NCBI GenBank assembly: GCA_019695265.1
Contig: JAIBAJ010000015.1
Location: forward strand, 1-48,480
Reading direction: 5' to 3'
Length of the DNA stretch: 48,480 nucleotides
From: Bacteroidia bacterium
GTDB taxonomy: Bacteria; Bacteroidota; Bacteroidia; JAIBAJ01
Shown here: one piece after another, positions 1-7,429 of the stretch
Position numbering within the stretch: position 1 is the first letter of the stretch
How the letters are laid out: each line of letters starts with the position of its first letter
The notes under the pieces: model-generated
Seen by the model: the letters and a program-made list of their open reading frames with translations, nothing else
Database searches by the model: none
Told to the model about the DNA's origin: nothing
Made by a program: the position numbers and the translations under genes

Positions 1-899
1 GCAATCACCAAAGCAGTAGGATTGGCATTTCCGATATCTTCTGATGCTAAAATGAGCATTCTTCGGGCAATAAAAAGAGGGTCTTCCCCTCCTTCAATCA
101 TCCGGGCGAGGTAATATACCGCTGCATTGGGGTCGCTACCCCGTATGGATTTTATAAAAGCCGAAATAATATCATAATGTTGTTCACCTGTCTTGTCGTA
201 GAGTGCTATGTTTTGTTGGACAATTCCGAGAACTTTTTCATCTGTAATTTCGATAGAGTCTTGTCCCAGGTTTTTGACAACTAATTCGAACACATTCAGC
301 AATCGTCTGGCATCACCACCTGACAATCTATAGAGTGCTTCTGTTTCGAGGAGTTGGATATTTTTTGATTTAAGAAAACCATCTTTTTGCATTGCCTGGG
401 ATAGGATGGAGAAGAGGTTTTCGTTGCTAAGGTGTTTGAGTACATAAACCTGGCAACGGCTGAGCAAGGCTGAAATTACTTCGAAGGAAGGGTTTTCGGT
501 GGTGGCACCGATCAGGGTAACCCATCCTTTTTCAACAGCACCGAGCAGGCTATCTTGTTGACTTTTGCTAAATCTATGTATTTCATCAATAAATAAGACC
601 GGGTTATTGGTTCCGAAAAACTGGTCACCTCTGGCCTTTTCAATTACTTCACGAATGTCTTTCACTCCGGAGTTGATGGCACTAAGGGAGTAGAACGGAC
701 GTTTAAGGCTATGTGAAACGATATTGGCCAGGGTAGTTTTTCCAACACCCGGAGGGCCCCACAGAATCATGGAAGGAAGCAGTCCACTTTCGATGGCACG
801 ACGGAGCACGGCATTAGGACCTGTTAAATGTTCCTGGCCGATGTACTCGTCCAATGTTTTTGGGCGCATTCGTTCGGCTAAGGGTATATTTTCATCCAT
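1..899 (-). CDS. rarA: Replication-associated recombination protein A (RarA/MgsA AAA+ ATPase), 3' part cut by window edge
   Basis: AAA+ ATPase of the clamp-loader-like RarA/MgsA/WRNIP1 family, which acts at stalled replication forks. About 299 residues are visible; E. coli RarA has about 447, so the C-terminal third lies left of the window. The start reads MDENIPLAERMRPKTL, followed by Walker A GPPGVGKTT (residues 48-56), Walker B-like FIDEIHRFSK, sensor 1 GATTENPSF and an LSRC arginine-finger region. The alternative ATG at 893-895 is out of frame, so 899 is the start. A TACCTTTG box at 904-911 (minus strand) ends only 4 bases before ATG, suggesting a leaderless mRNA. Identity is firm from family-wide motifs. 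Confidence 0.95.
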   Translation of the reverse strand, partial: MDENIPLAERMRPKTLDEYIGQEHLTGPNAVLRRAIESGLLPSMILWGPPGVGKTTLANIVSHSLKRPFYSLSAINSGVKDIREVIEKARGDQFFGTNNPVLFIDEIHRFSKSQQDSLLGAVEKGWVTLIGATTENPSFEVISALLSRCQVYVLKHLSNENLFSILSQAMQKDGFLKSKNIQLLETEALYRLSGGDARRLLNVFELVVKNLGQDSIEITDEKVLGIVQQNIALYDKTGEQHYDIISAFIKSIRGSDPNAAVYYLARMIEGGEDPLFIARRMLILASEDIGNANPTALVI

Positions 900-903
900 G
901 ATA

Positions 904-911
904 CAAAGGTA
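904..911 (-). promoter_or_regulatory. -7 promoter box TACCTTTG of rarA
   Basis: Exact match to the Bacteroidota -7 consensus TAnnTTTG, with 4 bases between the final G and the rarA ATG. A transcript starting at the usual distance from this box would begin at or next to the start codon. Confidence 0.7.
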
Positions 912-1041
912 AACTCCAACTTGAAAGATGGATTAAAAATGGAGGATTTTAGTTGGAATTTTAGTGATTAGAAATAAGATGAAAATTTTAGGATTCTTTA
1001 CAGGCGAATTTAATCATGATTAGAGCCAATGTTTAAGTGTG

Positions 1042-1049
1042 TATCTTTG
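1042..1049 (+). promoter_or_regulatory. -7 promoter box TATCTTTG of the STAS-like gene
   Basis: Exact TAnnTTTG match ending 4 bases before the ATG at 1054, the same geometry as rarA, pheS, the YdeI-like gene and the GWxTD gene in this window. Confidence 0.7.
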
Positions 1050-1053
1050 TTGA

Positions 1054-1485
1054 ATGACGATTGAATCCATCCATGAACAATTTGGACCCGAAGCCCAGTC
1101 GGATATAGATATTTATGATGGATATTTTGTGTTTTTGAGGAAGGACGGGATCATGCAAATTCAATATTTCAAGGATCAAAGTTATGGGGTTGAGGATGCT
1201 CGTAAAATATTAGATTCTTTCAGGAAATTAGGAGGTGGAGAGAGGCGTAAGGTATTAGCAATTTACCACCATAATAATTTGTTTGATCAAGAGGTTATGA
1301 AATTAATAGGAAGTGAAGAAGTGACAAGGCCCTTAGTTAAGGCTGATGCGTTGGTAACGAATAGTTTAGCTTTGAAAATACTTATAAATGGATATTTTCA
1401 TGTGGTAAAGACACCTCGCCCTATTCGGATTTTTAACAACAAGGATGAAGCTGTAACTTGGTTACATGGCTTAACCATCGAATAA
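1054..1485 (+). CDS. Small soluble STAS/SpoIIAA-like domain protein (DUF7793-like)
   Basis: 143-residue cytoplasmic protein with no signal peptide or membrane segment. Its C-terminal half (ADALVTNSLALKILINGY, then P.R.F....A..WL) resembles the small Bacteroidota STAS/SEC14-like proteins grouped as DUF7793. In these a central predicted strand (KVLAIYHHNN here) is followed by a helix, and the protein ends in a conserved Trp-Leu. No catalytic residues are recognisable. It is a single gene divergent from rarA, with its own -7 box 4 bases before ATG. The function of the family is unknown to me; the assignment rests on pattern recognition of the C-terminal motif only. Confidence 0.65.
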   Translation: MTIESIHEQFGPEAQSDIDIYDGYFVFLRKDGIMQIQYFKDQSYGVEDARKILDSFRKLGGGERRKVLAIYHHNNLFDQEVMKLIGSEEVTRPLVKADALVTNSLALKILINGYFHVVKTPRPIRIFNNKDEAVTWLHGLTIE

Positions 1486-1603
1486 GTGAAGTTCTAATCC
1501 CTGTTCTAAAATAAAAGCTAGGAGCAAGACAGGTTGTTATTGCCTTATAAGTTTGGTGTAAATCAGATGGTGTTTCAGTGGTTCTGTAATGAAATGTAAA
1601 CAA

Positions 1604-2938
1604 TTACTTACGCATATTAGGCATATTTCGCATTAGTTTACTCATTTGTTCACGGTTAGTAAACATTTTCATCATTTTTCTAGTCTCATCAAATTGATTG
1701 AGTAATTTATTTACTTCCTGTATGGAAGTTCCACTACCTGCTGCAATACGTTTACGGCGGTTACCATTAATAATAGCCGGGTTTTCTCTTTCAGCCGGAG
1801 TCATGGAAGAAATGATAGCTTCAATTCCTTTAAAGGCATCATCACCAATTTCAATATCCTTCATTGCTTTGCCCATTCCGGGAATCATACCGATTAAATC
1901 TTTCATGGAGCCCATTTTTTTGATTTGATCGATTTGCTTCAGGAAGTCGTTGAAATTGAATTGGTCTTTTGCTAATTTTTTGGTGAGTTCGCGTGCTTGA
2001 TTTTCGTCAAATTGTTGTTGAGCTCTTTCAACCAAGGAAACGATGTCACCCATACCTAATATACGGTCTGCCATCCTCTCCGGATGAAATACATCCATGG
2101 CGTCCATTTTTTCACCTAAACCGACGAATTTGATGGGTTTAGTTACAACGCTACGGATACTTAGGGCAGCACCACCGCGGGTATCACCATCCAATTTGGT
2201 GAGAATTACACCGGTAAAATCAAGGGTGTCATTAAAAGCTTTAGCAGTATTTACGGCATCTTGCCCGGTCATACTATCTACCACAAACAAAATTTCGTTG
2301 GGTTGTAAAGCTGATTTCAATGACGCAATTTCATCCATCATTTGCGCATCAACAGCCAAACGACCGGCGGTATCGATAATTACAACCGAGTGACCTTTGG
2401 ATTTAGCATGATTGATAGCGTTTTTAGCGATTTGAACTGCATTTTTGGTATCAGGTTCTGCATAAACTTCCACTCCAATTTGTTCACCAAGCACTTTCAA
2501 TTGGTCAATCGCTGCCGGGCGATAAATGTCACAAGCAACAAGCAATGGGTTTTTACCTCTTTTGGTTTTGAGGTGGTTTGCTAATTTTCCTGAGAAGGTT
2601 GTTTTACCACTTCCTTGAAGTCCGGCCATCAGAATTACGGTAGGGTTTCCTCCTAATTGGATATCAACCTTGCTTCCACCCATTAATTGGGCCAATTCAT
2701 CATGAACCAATTTTACCAAAAGTTGTCCTGGCGAAACGGAGGTCAATACATCCTGGCCTAGAGCTTTTTCCTTAACTGTGTCGGTGAACTGTTTGGCAAT
2801 TTTATAGTTAACGTCGGCGTCGAGCAAGGCTTTTCTAACTTCTTTCAAGGTTTCAGCAACGTTGATTTCTGTAATTTTTCCTTGGCCTTTCAATACTTTA
2901 AAGGCTCTGTCCAACTTTTCACTTAAATTTTCAAACAT
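1604..2938 (-). CDS. ffh: Signal recognition particle protein Ffh (SRP54 GTPase)
   Basis: GTPase that binds SRP RNA and signal peptides of nascent membrane and secreted proteins and delivers ribosomes to FtsY at the inner membrane. Its 444 residues match the family length. Domain order: N domain (1-85) with the ALLDADVNYK motif; G domain with GLQGSGKTT (G1, 106-114), DTAGRL (G3) and TKLDGDTRGG (G4); methionine-rich M domain from about 300 to the end, finishing MMKMF...MSKLMRNMPNMRK. Start MFENLSEKL is the family start. It is transcribed alone. The upstream TTTCTTTG at about 2996-3003 (minus strand) is a weaker version of the -7 box, with a leader near 58 bases. Confidence 0.98.
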   Translation of the reverse strand: MFENLSEKLDRAFKVLKGQGKITEINVAETLKEVRKALLDADVNYKIAKQFTDTVKEKALGQDVLTSVSPGQLLVKLVHDELAQLMGGSKVDIQLGGNPTVILMAGLQGSGKTTFSGKLANHLKTKRGKNPLLVACDIYRPAAIDQLKVLGEQIGVEVYAEPDTKNAVQIAKNAINHAKSKGHSVVIIDTAGRLAVDAQMMDEIASLKSALQPNEILFVVDSMTGQDAVNTAKAFNDTLDFTGVILTKLDGDTRGGAALSIRSVVTKPIKFVGLGEKMDAMDVFHPERMADRILGMGDIVSLVERAQQQFDENQARELTKKLAKDQFNFNDFLKQIDQIKKMGSMKDLIGMIPGMGKAMKDIEIGDDAFKGIEAIISSMTPAERENPAIINGNRRKRIAAGSGTSIQEVNKLLNQFDETRKMMKMFTNREQMSKLMRNMPNMRK

Positions 2939-3142
2939 GTTTCTTTCGTTTTAGGATGTAACAATTGTATTAAAATTGCTTCAGAATTTCAGGGTGCAAA
3001 GAAACTGATTTTTTTGCTACTGAACTCAGTGTTAAAGCAGGAAAATTTGAGCGATTAATTCCGGCATTTTCAACATTTCCGTTTCAGTAGAATTTGACTT
3101 AAAATGAGTTGAATGAATGTACCAGCGGTTGAGCCTGATGTT

Positions 3143-3598
3143 TTATTGGCTCATTTTATCCAGATAGGATTTGTCTTTGTCTAAAATTCCCTTCCCAAGA
3201 AAATAGATATCATCTGATTGGATATTGGTTAGGTAGGAGGGGTTGTTTTCAAGGAGACTTGAACCCAGGTAGAACCAGTCATCATTTTTTATTTTTTCCA
3301 ATTCAGCCTTATTTTTTAAAACCAAGGCTCTGCCTAGAAAGTACAGATCATCGTCCTTGACAAACTTAAGCAGAGTCTCTTTTTTTTCGAAAATGGATTT
3401 TGCCAAATAATAAATATCGTCGTTTTGGATTTTTGATAAAACTAAAGTGTCATTAGTTATTCGGCTGTACCCAAGGTAATGCAAATCGTTTCCGGAAATG
3501 GATTGAGCGAGGGAATTAAAAGAAAACCCAATGGTTATACTAAAGGCAATAAACCATAAATAGGCCGTTTTTTTTTCAAAAATCTGGGACTCAATCAT
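3143..3598 (-). CDS. Secreted protein made of five 23-residue repeats (unknown function)
   Basis: 151 residues. An N-terminal hydrophobic segment (about 11-30) ending SLAQ looks like a signal peptide. The rest is five gapless tandem repeats of exactly 23 residues at 34-56, 57-79, 80-102, 103-125 and 126-148. The pattern is (I/V)-x-x-D/N-D-(I/L/W)-x-(Y/F)-L-(G/A), then a variable helix-like half rich in K, E and L. For example IQNDDIYYLAKSI, VKDDDLYFLGRAL and IKNDDWFYLGSSL. I do not recognise it as TPR, Sel1, ankyrin or LRR. It lies 89 bp upstream of a TonB-C/VWA fusion gene's 3' end, on the same strand. A TACCTTCG box at 3637-3644 (minus strand) may drive it. Export is inferred; function is unknown. 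Confidence 0.7.
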   Translation of the reverse strand: MIESQIFEKKTAYLWFIAFSITIGFSFNSLAQSISGNDLHYLGYSRITNDTLVLSKIQNDDIYYLAKSIFEKKETLLKFVKDDDLYFLGRALVLKNKAELEKIKNDDWFYLGSSLLENNPSYLTNIQSDDIYFLGKGILDKDKSYLDKMSQ

Positions 3599-3636
3599 GG
3601 TAGCAATACAGTTTGCTTTAAAGGAGAATTAGAGAA

Positions 3637-3644
3637 CGAAGGTA
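3637..3644 (-). promoter_or_regulatory. Candidate -7 box TACCTTCG of the repeat-protein gene
   Basis: Seven of eight bases match TAnnTTTG. It lies 38 bases upstream of the ATG at 3598, giving a short normal leader. Confidence 0.45.
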
Positions 3645-3687
3645 GATAACATTTTTGGGAAAATCGAGGTTGATTTCTCAAAGATTG

Positions 3688-5277
3688 CTAATTCAACACT
3701 TTTTCAAATTTCCCATTTAATAATTTAAAAGTGAAAACACCCAGCTTAATTTGTTGTCCTTCTTGCATTTCATTCAAATCAATTGCCTCACCGGTCATGG
3801 TATGAACGGTGCCTCCTGTTGCTTTGGCAATATCAAGGTAACGTGGATTAGGTGAAAAGCGGCTTGCACATAGAATAATATGAACCGGCTTGGTTAGTTG
3901 AGAAATCAATGCTAAATCACGCGGAGTGGCTAGGTTATCGGCAATCATAACCAGACTTTCGCAGGAAGGGCAAGCTTCCTGAGCTCTTAATAAGGCTTCG
4001 ATGTTGTTTTCAGATTTATCACCACCATTGTTGCAGGCTTTAAGTAAAGTTTCTTTTACCTGCTCAAAGGAGGAGCAGTCGGTACTGTATATACCTCCTG
4101 TATTGCCTAAGGATTTATTTACATCCAGTTTGCCGTCGCCATCATTAAAGAAAAAGGCTTTGGAGAAGTTCTTTTTGGAAATATTTTTTTTGAGCCAACG
4201 CATGGTTTGTGCTAGGTAAGGCGACATACTGGCGGTTACATCAATAACCAAGGCGGAATTTTTCCAATTGTGTTTATCTAACGCTGTTATTACAACTTCT
4301 TCGGCTGCTTTGTCAAGCCGTTCAAAACCAGGAGGTGGTGAAGATTTTACCTCAGGTGAGTTCCTGCCAGACGGAAAAAAGGTAGAATTATTAATTAATT
4401 CACCGGGTTCGGCCTGGCATTTCCCCTTGGTAAATTTAATAGGAAGCATAAAATTGGTAAGTAAAGCATCTCCATTAACACGACCAACTTGCCAATCGGG
4501 CATATTTTGTATAGCTTTTAGTGCAATATCGTCGCATGGTTGGCCAATGCCTAAAGCCACTTTAGAATACCGTAATTTCCCCATGGTGTCTATGGTGAAT
4601 TTGAGGTTTACCTGGCCATTGCAATTGCAACCTGGAGGATTAGGACTGCTTAATAGGACGCCCTTCAAATAGGTTTTGAATTTTTGTTCACCTCCGATAA
4701 ATTGTGTGGGTAGGGTAGGTCCAGTTTTTGCAGGAGGAAATTTTTTGGGACCTGGTTTGGAATTGTCAGGTTCCGGGGTTTTCAATTTATTTTTTGGCTT
4801 TTCCAGCATATCCAAAAAAGCGGATAATTTGGCAATCTCGGTTGAATAAGCCGTACTATCTGTTCCCGGACGGTAGGTAATTAAAAAACCATGGAACATT
4901 TTCCGCCCTTCTTGCAGGTTAGGTACAGCGGTTTGTCCGGTTTCCAAATAGGCTACGCCATCTTCTTGGGTTATACCTGGAATAAACTTTTCAAGTTCTT
5001 TCCAGCGTTTTTGGTTCAAGAGATTTTGATTGAATTTTTCACTGCGTTGAAATTTGGTATAGAAAAGTTCAATTCTAAGTACTTCAAAATGCCTGATTTT
5101 TTCTAAAGTTTCAGGATTTAAAATGGTAGGTTTGTCATAAGGTGTCCTTACTAAAACCTGCCATCCTTTGATGCTTGTGGTATCAAAGTTTTCTACCAAT
5201 CTGGCCTTGGTCATTTGGGCGTTGGTAGAAAATGTTAAACCAAGAAAGGTAAGCAGCGTAATAAACTTAGTTTTCAT
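3688..5277 (-). CDS. Secreted fusion of a TonB C-terminal-like domain and a von Willebrand A-like domain
   Basis: 529 residues from the ATG at 5277; a TTG two codons upstream is a poorer start. Signal peptide MKTKFITLLTFLGLTFSTNAQ. Residues about 190-285 resemble an energy-transducer TonB C-terminal domain: FIGGEQKFKTYL, GQVNLKFTIDTMGKL, then ALKAIQNMPDWQVGRVNG and LPIKF, like FPGG...V.V.F.VD..G...P.W.PG. Residues about 338-500 look like a VWA domain: ALVIDVTASMS gives a MIDAS-like DxTxS (Asp346, Thr348, Ser350), then GGDKSENNIEALLRA and MIADN. Between them is a Pro/Lys-rich linker. There is no N-terminal membrane anchor as in true TonB, so it is probably periplasmic or exported. Role unknown; partner of the adjacent repeat protein is only a guess. 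Confidence 0.65.
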   Translation of the reverse strand: MKTKFITLLTFLGLTFSTNAQMTKARLVENFDTTSIKGWQVLVRTPYDKPTILNPETLEKIRHFEVLRIELFYTKFQRSEKFNQNLLNQKRWKELEKFIPGITQEDGVAYLETGQTAVPNLQEGRKMFHGFLITYRPGTDSTAYSTEIAKLSAFLDMLEKPKNKLKTPEPDNSKPGPKKFPPAKTGPTLPTQFIGGEQKFKTYLKGVLLSSPNPPGCNCNGQVNLKFTIDTMGKLRYSKVALGIGQPCDDIALKAIQNMPDWQVGRVNGDALLTNFMLPIKFTKGKCQAEPGELINNSTFFPSGRNSPEVKSSPPPGFERLDKAAEEVVITALDKHNWKNSALVIDVTASMSPYLAQTMRWLKKNISKKNFSKAFFFNDGDGKLDVNKSLGNTGGIYSTDCSSFEQVKETLLKACNNGGDKSENNIEALLRAQEACPSCESLVMIADNLATPRDLALISQLTKPVHIILCASRFSPNPRYLDIAKATGGTVHTMTGEAIDLNEMQEGQQIKLGVFTFKLLNGKFEKVLN

Positions 5278-5323
5278 AGGCAATACAAGCCAAATGTTTA
5301 ACGTTTCAACCCAAAACCGAAAA

Positions 5324-5491
5324 ATGAAAATTCTTTTCAGTTCACCTTTCAGGAAAACGTTGGTTTTCCTTTTTTCTTGTCTAACCTACATCCTATTGGC
5401 TGCCATGCTATTTTCGTCATGCAGTTCGCAAGGCCATGTCAGAAAATGCGATGGTTCCAGAGGTACCCGAGTTCCGATGGGTGTGTTGTAA
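5324..5491 (+). CDS. Tiny lipoprotein (55 residues) beside glyA
   Basis: A 56-codon frame starting MKILFSSPFRKTL. It has one hydrophobic segment (about 12-31) and a lipobox-like LFSSC with the candidate lipid Cys at residue 33, followed by SSQG. The mature part would be only about 23 residues, basic, ending CDGSRGTRVPMGVL with a second Cys. It is encoded opposite glyA and ends one base before the glyA stop codon, so the two genes are convergent and abutting. It is divergent from the TonB-C/VWA gene. An upstream in-frame extension to 5168 overlaps that gene's 5' end and is not credible. The lipobox and short cationic tail support a real gene; function unknown. Confidence 0.6.
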   Translation: MKILFSSPFRKTLVFLFSCLTYILLAAMLFSSCSSQGHVRKCDGSRGTRVPMGVL

Positions 5492-5492
5492 A

Positions 5493-6764
5493 TTATGAAA
5501 ACAAGGGGAATCCACCCATCAAGTCGTTTACATCTTTTCGAACCGAAGCAATAACTGTTTTGTTATCGAGGTTCATCAAGGTTTTATCAATTAAATCGAC
5601 AATTTGAGGGATGTAAGGTTCTGTAATTCCTCGGGTTGTTATGGCTGGTGTACCTATTCTTATTCCACTGGTAACAAAAGGTGATTTGTCATCAAATGGA
5701 ACCATGTTTTTATTGACAGTAATATCTGCCTCCACCAAACCATTTTCGGCTTGTTTACCTGTTAATCCTTTGGATCGCAAATCAATTAGCATACAATGGT
5801 TATCTGTTCCTCCGGATATAATTTTATAACCTTTTTTCACAAAGCAGTCAGCCATTACTTTTGCATTTTGCACTACTTGAACGCAATAGTCAAGGTATTC
5901 ATCGGATAGAGCTTCTCCAAATGCAACGGCTTTTGCAGCGATTACATGTTCTAATGGGCCTCCTTGAGTTCCGGGGAAAACTGCTCCGTCCAATACAGCA
6001 CTCATCATTTTCAATTCTCCTTTAGGAGTGGTTTGGCCAAATGGGTTTGGAAAATCTTTTCCCATCATAATAACCCCACCTCTTGGACCTCGAAGTGTTT
6101 TATGGGTGGTTGTTGTAACGATATGACAATGAGGCATAGGATCGTTTAGTAATCCTCTGGCAATTAATCCGGCGGGATGAGAAATGTCGGCCAGTAATAA
6201 TGCTCCAACCTGATCTGCAATTTCGCGAAGGGTTTTGTAATCCCAATCGCGTGAGTAAGCAGATGCTCCACAAATAATTAACTTGGGTTTTTCTTTTTTT
6301 GCAGTATCTGCAATTTTATTGAAATCAACTCTTCCTGTATTTTCCTCTACACCGTAAAAGCTTGGTACATATAATTTTCCTGAAAAGTTAACTGGTGAAC
6401 CATGGGTTAAATGACCACCATGGGAGAGGTTAAATCCCAGAATTTTATCGCCCGGATTCAGACAGGCCAGCATAACTGCAGCATTGGCCTGAGCTCCGGA
6501 ATGAGGTTGAACATTGGCCCATTCAGCATTGAACAAAGTTTTTAACCTGTCTATTGCAAGTTGTTCAACCTGGTCAACCACTTCACATCCCCCATAATAT
6601 CTTTTACCAGGAAGTCCTTCTGCATATTTATTAGTCAAAACCGATCCCATGGCTTTCATTACCTGGTCACTAACATAGTTTTCTGAGGCAATTAGTTCTA
6701 TCCCAACTGTTTGACGTTTTTTTTCTTTGTTGATTAGGTTGAAAATCTGGGTGTCGCGTTGCAT
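5493..6764 (-). CDS. glyA: Serine hydroxymethyltransferase (GlyA)
   Basis: PLP enzyme converting serine and tetrahydrofolate to glycine and 5,10-methylene-THF, the main source of one-carbon units in the cytosol. Its 423 residues are the normal bacterial length. Seen: [38 protein letters not shown], the SHGGHLTHG stretch, [10 protein letters not shown] and the PLP lysine in [11 protein letters not shown] (Lys222). Start [11 protein letters not shown] fits the family. A TACCTTCG box lies 22 bases upstream of the ATG. It is monocistronic, with the tiny lipoprotein gene converging on its 3' end. Confidence 0.98.
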   Translation of the reverse strand: MQRDTQIFNLINKEKKRQTVGIELIASENYVSDQVMKAMGSVLTNKYAEGLPGKRYYGGCEVVDQVEQLAIDRLKTLFNAEWANVQPHSGAQANAAVMLACLNPGDKILGFNLSHGGHLTHGSPVNFSGKLYVPSFYGVEENTGRVDFNKIADTAKKEKPKLIICGASAYSRDWDYKTLREIADQVGALLLADISHPAGLIARGLLNDPMPHCHIVTTTTHKTLRGPRGGVIMMGKDFPNPFGQTTPKGELKMMSAVLDGAVFPGTQGGPLEHVIAAKAVAFGEALSDEYLDYCVQVVQNAKVMADCFVKKGYKIISGGTDNHCMLIDLRSKGLTGKQAENGLVEADITVNKNMVPFDDKSPFVTSGIRIGTPAITTRGITEPYIPQIVDLIDKTLMNLDNKTVIASVRKDVNDLMGGFPLFS

Positions 6765-6786
6765 GTTTTGACAATTTTTAATGGGG

Positions 6787-6794
6787 CGAAGGTA
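6787..6794 (-). promoter_or_regulatory. -7 promoter box TACCTTCG of glyA
   Basis: Near-consensus TAnnTTTG (one mismatch), 22 bases upstream of the glyA start codon. Confidence 0.5.
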
Positions 6795-6859
6795 AGTTAG
6801 ATTACTGGAAGGAAAAATAACCCATCTTTGGAAACTTCTACAGGTTATTAACCAAATCT

Positions 6860-7288
6860 ATGGAGAATCCTCAAAAGCCCAAGCGGAAAATGCAACAGGT
6901 TAGTTTTAAAACCTTAGATGATTTTTGGGAATTTTTACCTGCCGATGAAAAACTTATTTGCAGGAAACTGAGAGCATTGGTTTTGGATTGTATCCCGTTT
7001 GCTACGGAGCAACTTTCGTATAACGTTTTGTATTTCAAAGGACACCGAATGATTTGTTTTATCTGGCCAGCCTCTGTTGGATGGGGAGAAAATCAAAATT
7101 GGAAGGGTGTTAGGTTTGGATTCGCATATGGCAACTATTTGGTGGATGAGGAAGTTTATTGGGATAAAGGAAGCCGAAAACAAGTGGTTTGGAAAGACTT
7201 TCAATCTATCTCAGATATTCAATCCGATATCATTAAGGACTTTTTATTTCAAGCGTATGAATTAGATCAAGGACCTAAACCAAAATAG
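6860..7288 (+). CDS. DUF1801 domain protein (YdhG-like)
   Basis: 142-residue soluble protein with the DUF1801 fold pattern. LRALVLDCIPFATEQLSYNVLYFKGHRMICFIW gives the buried strands and the conserved Tyr-Phe-Lys-Gly-Arg. Then WKGVRFGFAYGN, and a C-terminal helix region SDIIKDFLFQAYELD. The family is small, cytosolic and of unknown biochemical role (E. coli YdhG-like proteins). Start at 6860 (MENPQKPKRKMQQVSF); the later Met at residue 11 is possible since the first ten residues are charged and not conserved. CATCTTTG at 6823-6830 is a one-mismatch -7 box. The gene is divergent from glyA. Confidence 0.8.
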   Translation: MENPQKPKRKMQQVSFKTLDDFWEFLPADEKLICRKLRALVLDCIPFATEQLSYNVLYFKGHRMICFIWPASVGWGENQNWKGVRFGFAYGNYLVDEEVYWDKGSRKQVVWKDFQSISDIQSDIIKDFLFQAYELDQGPKPK

Positions 7289-7402
7289 GTAAATAAAGGA
7301 ATTTCCTGGCAATTTAACAGGGTGTATTGTGATATTATTTTGTTTTATCCAACACGATAAACAAAAGCAAAAAGGTTTAACAAGGTTTGAAAATCAAACA
7401 TA

Positions 7403-7410
7403 TACCTTTG
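7403..7410 (+). promoter_or_regulatory. -7 promoter box TACCTTTG of the secreted protease gene
   Basis: Exact TAnnTTTG match 19 bases before the ATG at 7430, leaving a short leader, unlike the 4-base group. Confidence 0.65.
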
Positions 7411-7429
7411 TGACCTGTTTACTTAAAAT

